The translations under genes and the position numbers were made by a program. From NCBI GenBank assembly GCA_004014935.1, contig CP025324.1:310001-374000 (forward strand): a stretch of DNA of 64,000 nt, written 5' to 3'. This DNA is from Saccharomycopsis malanga (lineage: Eukaryota; Ascomycota; Saccharomycetes; Ascoideales; Saccharomycopsidaceae). Below are positions 40,178 to 50,058 of the stretch, piece after piece; within the stretch, counting starts at the first letter, position 1, and the number at the start of each line of letters is the position of its first letter. Below the pieces are notes generated by a model, which worked only from the letters and a program-made list of their open reading frames with translations, ran no database searches and was not told the DNA's origin.

Positions 40178-41289
40178 TGGGTGCTGGGGTGTATAGACTT
40201 TGATCTGATCTTTCGAATATTTAATGTACAGTTATAATTATTGTTGAGTATTTTTTCTTTTATTGTTATGCTACACATTTGTATAAAATTTTTGTTAGAT
40301 CTTAGGGTGTTGACAGATTGTCATCAGAGCTTTATTATATATCAAATAAGTACACTATCATTATAGAGCATTACAAATCATTGTTTGTTTTCAATTTCAA
40401 CACTTGCTAGGCTACACATTATTTGCCCTTCCAAATGATCTTTCTTTCCATATCTTCACATTCAGCCATTATACATTGCAGATTCCCTTTTACAACGAAT
40501 TGGTAATCCCCAGCCATCTGGCAACTTCAAAACAATTTACAGTTACTTTAAACCGTATTCCTATAGCTTGTATAAATAATAGCCAACCCAAGGCCAGGGT
40601 CCATTTAGTCAAACAACCCTTATACATGCGACCCAATGCGGTCAGTAGCAACAATCACGCACCTTTCTTCAAATTAGGTTTTAAACACCGTGTCAAGTCA
40701 CATGATAATCACCCCTGTCTGATCTCTTTCCCTTCCAAATCGGGATGTCTATTACCCGGACACCCAATTATGAGCCCTCGGCCCTAGTTTTTCACAGTGT
40801 GTTGTTATTTGTTGATGCAGAGGAGGATAATGGAGAGGATGGTCGTTGAAGAGAGTTCGTAGTATATACAAGGAATTATAGCGAGCAAATCTTTAAAATC
40901 TGCTCGGTGATTAGAACTGGGGTGTTGCGAGCGTTTTAGAGCCCATCATTTGCTATACTGAGGCTTGTATCGGCGGTGCTATTCAGCTGACTCGAACGCT
41001 TCTATATTTAGATTGCAATAAAACTGTCTTGGGACGATTATATTGATATTGTATTACGTTAGGTTTAACGTGATACGAAGGGCAGGAAGAGTAGAAAATA
41101 AATAAGAAAAAGAAAGAGTGAGAAATTAAAGAAGAACAACTAGGAAATAAAAATCAAAGGAAATAATAAGACTTTGATAAATTAAAGGAAACAAGAATTC
41201 TAGGAAAATTAAAAAAAAAAGTAATAAAAATTAAAAGTGTTGATAGACAACTAAGAAAAAATAAAAAATAAAAAGTCTCGTATGTTGCG
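40178..41289 (+). promoter_or_regulatory. LRG1 upstream region with purine-rich leader
   Basis: A 1.1-kb region. From 40404 to 40787 the plus strand is C-rich and open but has no early ATG, and I do not call a gene. From about 41081 to 41280 the strand is strongly A/G-rich, probably the LRG1 mRNA leader. A three-codon uORF (ATG TTG CGA TGA, 41282-41293) overlaps the LRG1 start. Confidence 0.45.
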
Positions 41290-44200
41290 ATGAATGATCC
41301 GACCCGTATCCAGCACTTTTCACAGGTATTTGGCTCGGACATCAAGAACCACGACTATAGCCAACAGAATAAGCTTATACAACCAACAGGGCAGCAAAGC
41401 GGTGTAGATAGTTTGCATAGTGTGTCTCTGAACAAGGCAGTGTACGAGTCGTCGCGAATATCGATGCAGGGCGATCAGAGGAAAGCAAAGGCTCGTGGTT
41501 TGCACAAGCCAAAGACGAATTGGCAAGATTTGATACCGCCTATTCCAGAGGACGATGTGCAGCGGCCTAGTGGTGGATTGGGAGAGAACAGAAAATCGCG
41601 GCCGCCGCCATCAATGCAAGAGCTCAAGAGTCATGGGCTAGAACTTCCTACGGCTTACGACACGGAGAAGAGGCCGCGACAAGAGTTGGTGGAGCCAACA
41701 AAGAAAAAGAAAGTATGTGCCAAGTGTTCGAATCCAATTGCAGGCCAATTTGTAAGGGCAATGAAAATGGCATATCACATTGAGTGTTTTCGGTGTGCAG
41801 AATGTGACAAGCCATGTTCTGAGAAGTTTTTCGCTGCAGAACAGGATGTAGACGGTACCAAGGAACAAGTACCATTATGTGAGTATGACTTTTTCAAGCG
41901 GCTTGACTTGATTTGCTACAATTGTAACCAGGCACTTCGAGCATCGTATATTGAAGCGATTGGACACAAGTATCATTTGGAGCACTTTACATGTGTGATT
42001 TGTAGCAAGGTGTTTGACAGTGACGAGAGTTTCTACGAGCACGAAAAAGGTATCTATTGCCATTACCATTACGCGAGGCTCTTTGCCAGCCACTGCCACG
42101 GTTGTGGGATGCCCATTTTGAAGGAATTCATTGAAATCTTCCGCGGAGGCATCGTGCAACAGTGGCATCCGGAATGCTACATGTGTTACAACTTTTGGTC
42201 CGTCACTATCACACGTGACCACATCAATCCGCCTCAGAGTCAAGTGGACGCGTGTAGCATTGATCTCAGTTTGATCTCTCGCGTCTGGAACGTTTTGTAT
42301 GAGTTTGATGTCGCGACCGCCACTGCGGTGTCTTTGATGTTGAAGTATGCTAGCAGTGGCAACCATTTAGAGGCTCTTAAGGCCACTGCTTTACTTGTGC
42401 TCAAAATTGAGGCTCTTTTCCGTGCTTTTGATGCTTTATATCTTTTAAATATTAAAAACGTACTTGCCACTGATCATGATGGCGACACCGCTATTGCTTC
42501 TGCACCTCAAGATGATGACGATGATGATGACGGCGTCATCCGTAAAGGCGCCCGTTATAAGCCCTTGGGCCGTCTTCCCCGCAAGCTCTCTGCAAACTTG
42601 ATGAACTATCTAAAGTATTTGAAACGGTCTGCAGCGCCCGGGTTTAATGCCTCTGACAATCGTAACATGTTGGCGCTCGGAACAAGTATTGCTCAGGTGC
42701 TTAAACTTGTCATCAAACATGGCTTGCACAACGCCTTAGAATACAACAAGGCACGCCACTCACAGACAGCTACAGACCGCTTTCTAAAGGAGGTCAGCAC
42801 CCACACACGCCACGTCCCTGATAGCGACCCGTTCCGCGTCATCTCGCCGTTAGTACCCGTCCGCTCTAAAGACCTGTGCGTGCTGTGTCATCTGGTTATC
42901 GAGGAAAGCTGTATTAAATTCAACAAAATCCATAGCTATCGCTGGCATTTCCGTTGTCTTCGCTGCTCCGCCTGCGGTTGCTTGGTCGATGACTCCTTGG
43001 TCAATACCGCGACGTTCAGCACTTCTCGCGAAAAGGTCTATTGCGCATCCTGTACCGCCCTGGCAGGCGACCCATCCTGTGCTACTGGTTTTGAGTATGT
43101 AAGTAAGCTAATGCAGATGATCTACATTGACGAGATTGCCTTGGTGCGTATGAAGTTTGTCTTGGTTGACAACCCAAAGAGCGGTGCCCGCCCTAGCATC
43201 GAGAAGCGTAAGGTTGAGCAAGACTACGTGGCCACTATCAATGATGTCAAGCGGATGAAGTCGACGCGACAACAGCAATACAGTAAGTCTGCTGTGCGCA
43301 AGTCTACGATTGTCGTCATGTCAGGCGTGGACGGAGACGCAAACGAAAACCGTGACAGTTCAAGACAAGGTTTCGAGTCTGGATCCGGAGACATATCCAA
43401 GTTGTCTGGCGTCTCCACCTCCACCCCTGCCTCTGGATCTGCGCTCCGTGATTTGGCCCAGAAGGACAAGTTGACTTTAGACGACATCCACCGCATTGTG
43501 GCCGCTGAAGAAACAAAAGAGCTTATCCCAAACGCCTACAAACACTCTCGTCACAAGACATTTGGAAACCAGGACGTGGTGGTCACCAATAAGATTATTG
43601 GCATTGCGGCCTCAGACACCCGTGACGCCACGCTTGCGCCGCCGCCGCCAAAGCCTAAGGAGTACAACAGATATTATTCAGAGCTCTCGACCGAGGAGCA
43701 CTTCATCATTCGGCATATAGCGGTGGTTGCGCTCGCACGGACAGATGCCGCGCTCACGGCGGAAAGATTGCTTGAGCTCATACCAAACCGCAAGCCGCAA
43801 ACGTTTTGGAGCAAGTTCAAAGCTGGGAAAAAGAAATACGCAGGGCCGAAGGTGTTTGGTGCCCCTTTGGAGGAGTTGACCGACAAATACGGCATCGAAT
43901 CGACTCAGGCCGTTGGACCAAAACCAGTGCGGATCCCGGCGTTCATCGACGACTGCGTTGCCGCATTACATCAGAAGGATATGTCCGTGGAGGGTATTTT
44001 CCGGAAAAACGGCAACATCAAACGTTTGCGAGAGTTGTCGGAGGCTATAAATGAAAACCCCGACCGAATGCCGGATTTGAATAGCGAAAACCAGATCCAA
44101 TTGTCGGCGTTGATGAAGAAATTTCTCCGTGAAATGCCCGATCCGTTATTTTCATTCCGCTTGTACGACATCTGGATTGCATCCCAAAAGTATGACGACC

Positions 44201-44790
44201 CGATGGTCCGCAAGCGCATTCTAAAACTAGTCTTTGCCATGTTGCCTAAATGTAACCGTGACTTGTTGGAGATTTTACTTTTTTTCTTCAGTTGGGTTGC
44301 CTCGTTTGCATACATTGATGACGATACAGGATCCAAGATGAATTCCCACAATCTAGCGACCGTCCTAGCGCCAAATATGCTTTACAAGAAGCCAACTGAC
44401 TCCACTCCTGGCCTTGCCACGGGCCCCGGGGTGTTACAGGCCAACACAGAGGCCGGTGACGGTTATTTCTTGTCTATTGAGGTCGTCAATGCTTTGATAG
44501 ACAATCAAGACGAATTTACCATGGTCCCTGAAGACATTATGGAAGTTTATACAATCTTAGTCCAACAAAACCCAGCCTTGTCAGCCAGTGGAAAAGGAAC
44601 TCTTACTTCTAAGGATCTTATAGAATTGATCAACACAATTGTCGCCAACAATCCTGACATCTTGGCTAACACAGACAAAGAAAAACTGACCGCTGACGAA
44701 CATTCCATCGATAGATTAATGACCCCAACTGTTGTCAAGGGTTCAAACCATAAAGAATCAAACAAACTTGTTGTCGAGGCAACTCAATAA
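41290..44790 (+). CDS. LRG1: LIM-domain Rho GTPase-activating protein
   Basis: A 1166-residue protein. LIM domains begin near residues 143 (CAKCSNPI), 211 (CYNCNQAL), 270 (CHGCGMPI) and 530 (CVLCHLVI). A RhoGAP domain at about 855-1075 has the arginine-finger segment GIFRKNGN and the KFLREMPDPLF helix. Three clustered LIM domains, a distant fourth and a C-terminal RhoGAP match Lrg1, the GAP that restrains Rho1 in 1,3-beta-glucan synthesis and, in Candida, in filamentation. In the fourth LIM domain three CTG codons (42874, 42883, 42892) read as serine would give SCVSCHSVIEES, a more typical LIM sequence than the leucine reading. Confidence 0.92.
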   Translation: MNDPTRIQHFSQVFGSDIKNHDYSQQNKLIQPTGQQSGVDSLHSVSLNKAVYESSRISMQGDQRKAKARGLHKPKTNWQDLIPPIPEDDVQRPSGGLGENRKSRPPPSMQELKSHGLELPTAYDTEKRPRQELVEPTKKKKVCAKCSNPIAGQFVRAMKMAYHIECFRCAECDKPCSEKFFAAEQDVDGTKEQVPLCEYDFFKRLDLICYNCNQALRASYIEAIGHKYHLEHFTCVICSKVFDSDESFYEHEKGIYCHYHYARLFASHCHGCGMPILKEFIEIFRGGIVQQWHPECYMCYNFWSVTITRDHINPPQSQVDACSIDLSLISRVWNVLYEFDVATATAVSLMLKYASSGNHLEALKATALLVLKIEALFRAFDALYLLNIKNVLATDHDGDTAIASAPQDDDDDDDGVIRKGARYKPLGRLPRKLSANLMNYLKYLKRSAAPGFNASDNRNMLALGTSIAQVLKLVIKHGLHNALEYNKARHSQTATDRFLKEVSTHTRHVPDSDPFRVISPLVPVRSKDLCVLCHLVIEESCIKFNKIHSYRWHFRCLRCSACGCLVDDSLVNTATFSTSREKVYCASCTALAGDPSCATGFEYVSKLMQMIYIDEIALVRMKFVLVDNPKSGARPSIEKRKVEQDYVATINDVKRMKSTRQQQYSKSAVRKSTIVVMSGVDGDANENRDSSRQGFESGSGDISKLSGVSTSTPASGSALRDLAQKDKLTLDDIHRIVAAEETKELIPNAYKHSRHKTFGNQDVVVTNKIIGIAASDTRDATLAPPPPKPKEYNRYYSELSTEEHFIIRHIAVVALARTDAALTAERLLELIPNRKPQTFWSKFKAGKKKYAGPKVFGAPLEELTDKYGIESTQAVGPKPVRIPAFIDDCVAALHQKDMSVEGIFRKNGNIKRLRELSEAINENPDRMPDLNSENQIQLSALMKKFLREMPDPLFSFRLYDIWIASQKYDDPMVRKRILKLVFAMLPKCNRDLLEILLFFFSWVASFAYIDDDTGSKMNSHNLATVLAPNMLYKKPTDSTPGLATGPGVLQANTEAGDGYFLSIEVVNALIDNQDEFTMVPEDIMEVYTILVQQNPALSASGKGTLTSKDLIELINTIVANNPDILANTDKEKLTADEHSIDRLMTPTVVKGSNHKESNKLVVEATQ

Positions 44791-45573
44791 TCACATCTTT
44801 CATTCCCTTCTCTTTCCTTTCCTTTCCTTATTGGTTTACATTGTATTGCTTTTTTTTTTTTTTTTTTGCTTTTTCGTTATCGTTTGTCTGCTTAATATAT
44901 TATTTTGAGTTTTTGTATTAATTATGGATTTGTCTATATATGGGTAATTTAGACTCTTATATTCAATGATCTGTTTATTGTTTCTTTTGAAATTTGCTTG
45001 TTGTAAGGATATTCTTAAACGGACTGTCATGATGATAATATAACTGATTAATAATTAATCAATCTATACATCCTATTCTGATGTACTGGGATAGAAACAT
45101 AAAACTCTTATTAGTACATCTCAATTCAAAAACATCTATTGTTAGTTGATTAAAATGTATAACTATTGATAAAGGTGTCTTTTATTATTGTCTCAAGACA
45201 ATTTAGTTGGTTCTTTTCTTAGTTTACAATACTTGTCAAATATGTTTAAATTGCAAAATATAGTCCATTTCTCCTATTATTTTGACTTCTTGACTCTTAA
45301 TGTACCTTTTCAATACAAAACCATCTGATAGGGAAAACAAATGCTAAATAATTGAAGAATGACCATTACAATACAGGAAAATAATACCTAAAAATAAAGT
45401 AATCAAACTTCAGCAAATAATCAACCGTTATATATACTGGTCTAAGCACATTACTAGATTAAAATAAAAAAGATGGACTGAAAATTGGTTTCTACGCCAA
45501 TACACTACAGAAAAACGTCAGTGTAACATTTCACTGACAAACTATATTTGTGAAATCACTCCCACTATGTACA
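44791..45573. other. Convergent intergenic region LRG1 / FMC1
   Basis: A 783-bp AT-rich region with a T-run near 44850-44868. I see no gene or dispersed repeat. Confidence 0.5.
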
Positions 45574-46101
45574 TTAATTTTCCGGAACATCCAAACCAAC
45601 CTTTTGGGCTGTTTTTCTTACTTTATCCTCCTGAGTCATGGTCATTCCTGGATTGTATCTTTCCAACAATTCTTGGTATTTTCTTTGGGAACGCAAGAAG
45701 TTTTCCACTACGTAAAGAACATTGGCCTTATGGAGTTGCTCTTCTAGTTGTGCTTCTTCAGTACTGGCATCTGGCTTCAAAGTTTTAATCTTTTTCGACG
45801 TATTCTCATCGAGTAAGGTTTTATAGTCGGCACTGAGTCCAAGCGAGTTTATAAACATTCTCTTCTTGTCCTGTTGGCGCTGCTGTTCTAAAATTTGCTC
45901 CTTTCTCGCACTGATGAGCTCATCTGCTTCTGAAACACTCTTCCCGCTTTTTATAAGGTTGATCCGTCGATATTTGAGCAAAACATCCCTCTTTTTCAAC
46001 TCGTCCTTGGCACGCAATTCATAGAGTCGTTTATTCTGCTCAAGAAGCTCTCTGTAAAGCTTTCTGTAATTGGTCTTAAGAAGCCCCTGCGCAGATGACA
46101 T
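45574..46101 (-). CDS. FMC1: ATP synthase F1 assembly factor Fmc1
   Basis: A 175-residue basic, helical protein. The C-terminal block RKYQELLERYNPGMTMTQEDKVRKTAQKVGLDVPE matches the end of S. cerevisiae Fmc1 closely in pattern (YNPG, TQ-DK, R-TA--VGLDVP). The N-terminus has an LYR-like YRKLYRELL segment, and Fmc1 belongs to the LYR-motif group. Fmc1 is a matrix protein needed at high temperature for folding Atp12, which assembles the F1 alpha subunit. Confidence 0.88.
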   Translation of the reverse strand: MSSAQGLLKTNYRKLYRELLEQNKRLYELRAKDELKKRDVLLKYRRINLIKSGKSVSEADELISARKEQILEQQRQQDKKRMFINSLGLSADYKTLLDENTSKKIKTLKPDASTEEAQLEEQLHKANVLYVVENFLRSQRKYQELLERYNPGMTMTQEDKVRKTAQKVGLDVPEN

Positions 46102-46989
46102 GTCGTGTTTTACAAGTGCTGGATATCAATAACTATTAGGCCAATGGTATTCACTATTTGCACCCTTCGTAATATAATTACCGTATATATCCTCCTCCAT
46201 CTTGTAAAATCTCTAAATACAGGAAAAAATTGTTGGTGCGGTTATGTGCACTGTGGTTTTTAAATGTTAGTAGTACGGAAATTCCAATGGTAAACTGATT
46301 TAGTTAGATACCGCATGAAATTGAATGATTTATGGGAGGTATTTAGTAGTTGGCAGTGAACAGTGGTTGTAAAATTTCATTTCAAGGGATAGTAGTAAAA
46401 TTATAATTTGAAAAATGCGTGCTCAAATGTTGAACAATTACCTAAGAAACTAAAGGTCAAGTTGCAACTTTATTGAAGAATAAAGTATGGGAGTTATAAA
46501 GTATCTATAAAAATGTAAAGTTTGTTTAAACTAGCCATAGCTAGGTTGAATGTATAGAAAGATTAGCGTCTTATAATCTACGGCCTGAATATTACAGTAG
46601 GTAATGGTTGGCTGTTAAAATCTACAGCTAATACTAGACTAACACTTTTAAAATTTAATGTCATTACTCTTTGTGAAGGACTTTTAGTATTAATTTTAGT
46701 ATTAATTTTAGTATAAATAAAGAAGAATAAGGAATAAAGAATGAAATTGGTTTCATCCTTGATGGGAAGATATTATTTTGAAAATATAATATTCTACAAT
46801 ACATGCTAGTCATAACCTACAGCTAACAAATTACTCAAACCAAAACTTTTGACCTTAAAATTTAAACCATAAAGGGCTTAAAGAATACCCAAGTAGCAAG
46901 GGTGGTTGGGCTGCATCGAAAGAAACATCAAACGTGTGAAAAGTAGAAGATATAAAAAGTAAAGTATCAAAGGTATCAATTTTTTAAAG
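46102..46989. other. Intergenic region between FMC1 and the acid phosphatase
   Basis: An 888-bp AT-rich region holding the FMC1 promoter and the phosphatase 3' flank. A short 12-bp tandem repeat (TTTTAGTATTAA, nearly three units) lies at about 46683-46716. Nothing else stands out. Confidence 0.5.
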
Positions 46990-48597
46990 TTAATTTGGAT
47001 GACCGTCAGTAACTGGAGCAGTCAAGTCGTAGTTGCCATCAAAACAAGCATTCTTAAAGTCAGCCTTATCCCACAAGGTGTCCAAGTAGTCGACAAACTT
47101 GTCAAAGTCACACCAACCGTCGTCTCTTTCCTCGCAGTATTCTGGGAAGTTCTTGTGCAAAGGAATGGTATGGTCGTTCAAGATCATGTGGATGTATCTG
47201 TGTGGGTGGCTGTCAACAGAGGTGAAATTAGTGATGGCAGAACGGTTTGCTGGGATTTGAGCGTCACAGTTAATCACTTCAAAGTAGGTCTGGGAAGCAA
47301 ATGGGACGACAGTTGACAAGTCAAAAGGTGCTTCCTTACTTCCCAAGGTTCCATTGACAGTAAAGTTGGATTTGAACTGTTCCATACCAAGGGCAGTAAA
47401 GATATTGGAAATCACAGAGTCGTGGGAGAAATCAAAATACAAGGTTTGGTTGACTGGGAAGTATTCAGAACTTGTATCAAAAGTAGTGTTTTGTAAAGCC
47501 AAGGTGTTCCAGTCAAATTCAGAGGTATTTGTCAATCTCTGTTTGAACTCTTCAACCCAGCCAACGCCCATAGCTCTTCCACTAAGACTTCCAAACATGT
47601 TACCGTTATACCAGGTCCAACTGTTGTAATATTCGTAGGAAACCCATTCTTCTTGGGTGAATAAAGAGCAAAAGTGCGAGAATCCATTGTTATTGGTTTC
47701 GTAAGCACAGGCTTGTTGCAACTCAAAGACGTCGGCAGTACTCAATGTTAATCCGTCAAGATCAGCATTAATTCTCTTGACAGCATCAGCAAGATAAGTT
47801 TGAAGATATCTTTTTTGCTCAGCAGCTTGTGGGTCCTTGACTTTGTCATCAACAGGACAGTTGTCGTATGGGGCTAAGGTGTCGTTGAAATGTTCTTCTT
47901 CAAGAATTATTTCCAAATTGGCATAATTCAACCAGTCGAGACCAAAAAATCCGGCCAAAAAGTACTCAGCAGACGCAGTAATACGCTGTTGAGAGGTGGT
48001 ACGGGCAACAATCTTTGGTGTATTCTTCCAGTCGTATAATTGACCATATCTAAACCAAGTTCTGACACCCTTGTCAAATAATTGTTGATTGCCAAGAGGA
48101 GTCAACACGTTGACACCTTCATTGTAAGTCCACATGTTGAGGAACTCCAAAGATCCTTTTGCCGTGTAGTTATGGTTACTAAGTACCTTGCTGACCTTCA
48201 AATTAGATGTTGGGTAACGCGACCCATGTCTAGAAAGCACATGGACCTGCTGGATGCTACATTGGTCTGGTAAAGCATAGTCATACACGCCCCAGCCTTC
48301 GCCAACATAGTATGGTGACAAGGTACCTAGCAAGGTAAAAATATTGCGGTCTTCCTTCTTGGAATCTTTGCCCTGAATACTGGTCTCAATTGGTTGGGGT
48401 AAGGTGTAAGAACTGGTAGGCACGCCGTAAGTGATGGCTGCAGCGCCTGTTTGAGCCAAAAAAGCAGCAGAAGCCGTGGCAGTCTCACCCAAAAACCCAA
48501 TGTTTGTTGGGAATAAAGCAGCTTCTGTTACAACGGGGGCTGGAGCAGCAATTCCTATAGCAGCAAGAATCAGAATCAACACCGAACGAGCAAGCAT
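46990..48597 (-). CDS. Secreted histidine acid phosphatase
   Basis: A 535-residue phosphatase of the Pho3/Pho5 family. The ATG at 48597 is followed by a hydrophobic signal peptide (MLARSVLILILAAIGIAA). The catalytic motif RHGSRYP lies near residues 121-127, and the HD proton-donor pair is in DFSHDSV near 391. Several N-x-S/T sequons point to N-glycosylation. Such enzymes release phosphate from organic esters in the periplasm and are induced by phosphate starvation through Pho4. A consensus Pho4 site lies upstream. It is one of the PHO5/PHO100/PHO112/PHO113-type genes of Candida, and I cannot say which. Confidence 0.92.
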   Translation of the reverse strand: MLARSVLILILAAIGIAAPAPVVTEAALFPTNIGFLGETATASAAFLAQTGAAAITYGVPTSSYTLPQPIETSIQGKDSKKEDRNIFTLLGTLSPYYVGEGWGVYDYALPDQCSIQQVHVLSRHGSRYPTSNLKVSKVLSNHNYTAKGSLEFLNMWTYNEGVNVLTPLGNQQLFDKGVRTWFRYGQLYDWKNTPKIVARTTSQQRITASAEYFLAGFFGLDWLNYANLEIILEEEHFNDTLAPYDNCPVDDKVKDPQAAEQKRYLQTYLADAVKRINADLDGLTLSTADVFELQQACAYETNNNGFSHFCSLFTQEEWVSYEYYNSWTWYNGNMFGSLSGRAMGVGWVEEFKQRLTNTSEFDWNTLALQNTTFDTSSEYFPVNQTLYFDFSHDSVISNIFTALGMEQFKSNFTVNGTLGSKEAPFDLSTVVPFASQTYFEVINCDAQIPANRSAITNFTSVDSHPHRYIHMILNDHTIPLHKNFPEYCEERDDGWCDFDKFVDYLDTLWDKADFKNACFDGNYDLTAPVTDGHPN

Positions 48598-48868
48598 TTT
48601 TAATGGTAAAAACGGGGCTTTTTCCACGGAATATTAACAATTGAGTTACCGATTTGATTTGTCTGGTTACTAAATTTAAAACTTGAATGAAAACCTTTTA
48701 AAATGTACCCATACAGGGCTTTTTATACCAAAAATATCAATATAGTACTATAATGTTCAACTGCCTATAAGTGTCTGCATATTGCTGTGGATATATGCAT
48801 GTGTCACAATCCGCATGTGTGCCTTGGCGCGCTTTGACATGCATATGCACATAACAGTAATGGGAAAT

Positions 48869-48876
48869 CCCACGTG
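48869..48876 (-). promoter_or_regulatory. Pho4-type site CACGTGGG
   Basis: On the minus strand this reads CACGTGGG, the high-affinity Pho4 consensus, 272 bp upstream of the acid phosphatase start and on the coding-strand side. In Candida and Saccharomyces Pho4 drives this gene class under phosphate limitation. Function here is inferred from motif and position. Confidence 0.55.
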
Positions 48877-49260
48877 TGGATATACTTTGCCGAATTGGAG
48901 TTTTTATTTGATGGTAAAAATGTCCAGTATAACGAGTCTAACGTAGCACACGCAAGGGCGATTGCTTGGAAGCTTGCCGAGAGTCTTTGGTCTTTGTCAG
49001 AGACGAAAGGATTTCTGTATCAAGTTAGAATTATTGTAGAATCTGTAATGGAACCTGTCATAAACTTGAATTAACATTCTCCCAATAAAACTATAATAAA
49101 ATGCCCATGAATACGCCTTCTGACTACTTAATAGTGGATAATCATCAAAGAAGTAATGTGTAAAACGTGGCCAGTCCCAAGATTTATGATTCTTGATTTT
49201 ATTGATTGGCTATTGGCACCCGTCGGAAATTAACAGACAACTCCTTTAGTTTGCTCCGAG

Positions 49261-49446
49261 ATGCCATTAGATTCTCTTTTAGTCCCTCGCTCCTATTGGG
49301 TCAACATGCAAGGGTCATACAACGATCCGAATGATCTACAATGGCTGAACGTTTATAGAAAGCAGCTAGTGGTCCACGGCGTGCGAGGAGAATGCCAGAC
49401 CACGTTGTGGATGTATTGGGCAATTGAAGAGTTGTTTAATGGCTAA
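49261..49446 (+). CDS. Possible small ORF or gene remnant
   Basis: A 61-codon ATG-to-stop frame whose composition (many Trp, Tyr, Val) and higher GC differ from its flanks. The ATG lies inside the first of two identical 13-bp direct repeats GATGCCATTAGAT (49260-49272 and 49459-49471) that bracket the segment. The end TLWMYWAIEELFNG resembles HVWIYFAELEFLFDG encoded near 48871. No family is recognised. Confidence 0.25.
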   Translation: MPLDSLLVPRSYWVNMQGSYNDPNDLQWLNVYRKQLVVHGVRGECQTTLWMYWAIEELFNG

Positions 49447-50058
49447 TTAGTGCATTGTGATGCCATTAGATGTGAAAGGGTAGTTGCTGACGAGGAAAAA
49501 TCTAGTAGTACCTTCAGTAGGACATGGAAACAACAGTTGAAAACTTAGAAGGTGACGAAGGAGCATTATTATTGTAAAGCAAACAGGGAAAAGTATACAA
49601 CGAAAAGTACCTGAGCGGTTACGGTAAAAACCTTGGCTAACAAAAATTTTGGTCAGTAGATGGAATATAGAACAATAAAACAACGCCATACTAGGAAGTC
49701 TCCTCTAGTTATGTATTGAAGTTCTAAATAAGATTTGATAAAATTGGCAAGATGAACATCCAAGGTGGAAAAACCATACCATATTCGGAAATTATTACTG
49801 TTCGGGGATTGCTATAGCATAACATCTTATATTTTGAAGTTTAAGAGAGTTCTGCCTTGTAAGATTTCATATTGTACATAGCATATGCCGAATATGGGAA
49901 CATTAGGAATGGAATTTATCAGGACTTCAATGATTTGATAATTACGGTGTCTGGTGTATAACAAACATAAACTTGTATTTAAAACTCAGTGTGTTGGATA
50001 CGAACTAAACAATAAAGGTATACATTGGTGAAAAAAAAAGGAAAATAGCATAACATCT

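Larger units (their letters stand above)
48598..50058. other. Intergenic region upstream of the acid phosphatase
   Basis: A 1.46-kb region. The first 300 bp form the phosphatase promoter. Two short open segments (48838-49074 and 49261-49446, plus) share a similar stretch of about 40 bp and may be gene remnants. The rest is AT-rich with no recognisable content. Confidence 0.5.

Noticed and set aside
40404-40787. 127-codon open frame before LRG1
   Set aside because: It has no early ATG, its composition follows a C-rich strand, and it resembles nothing known.
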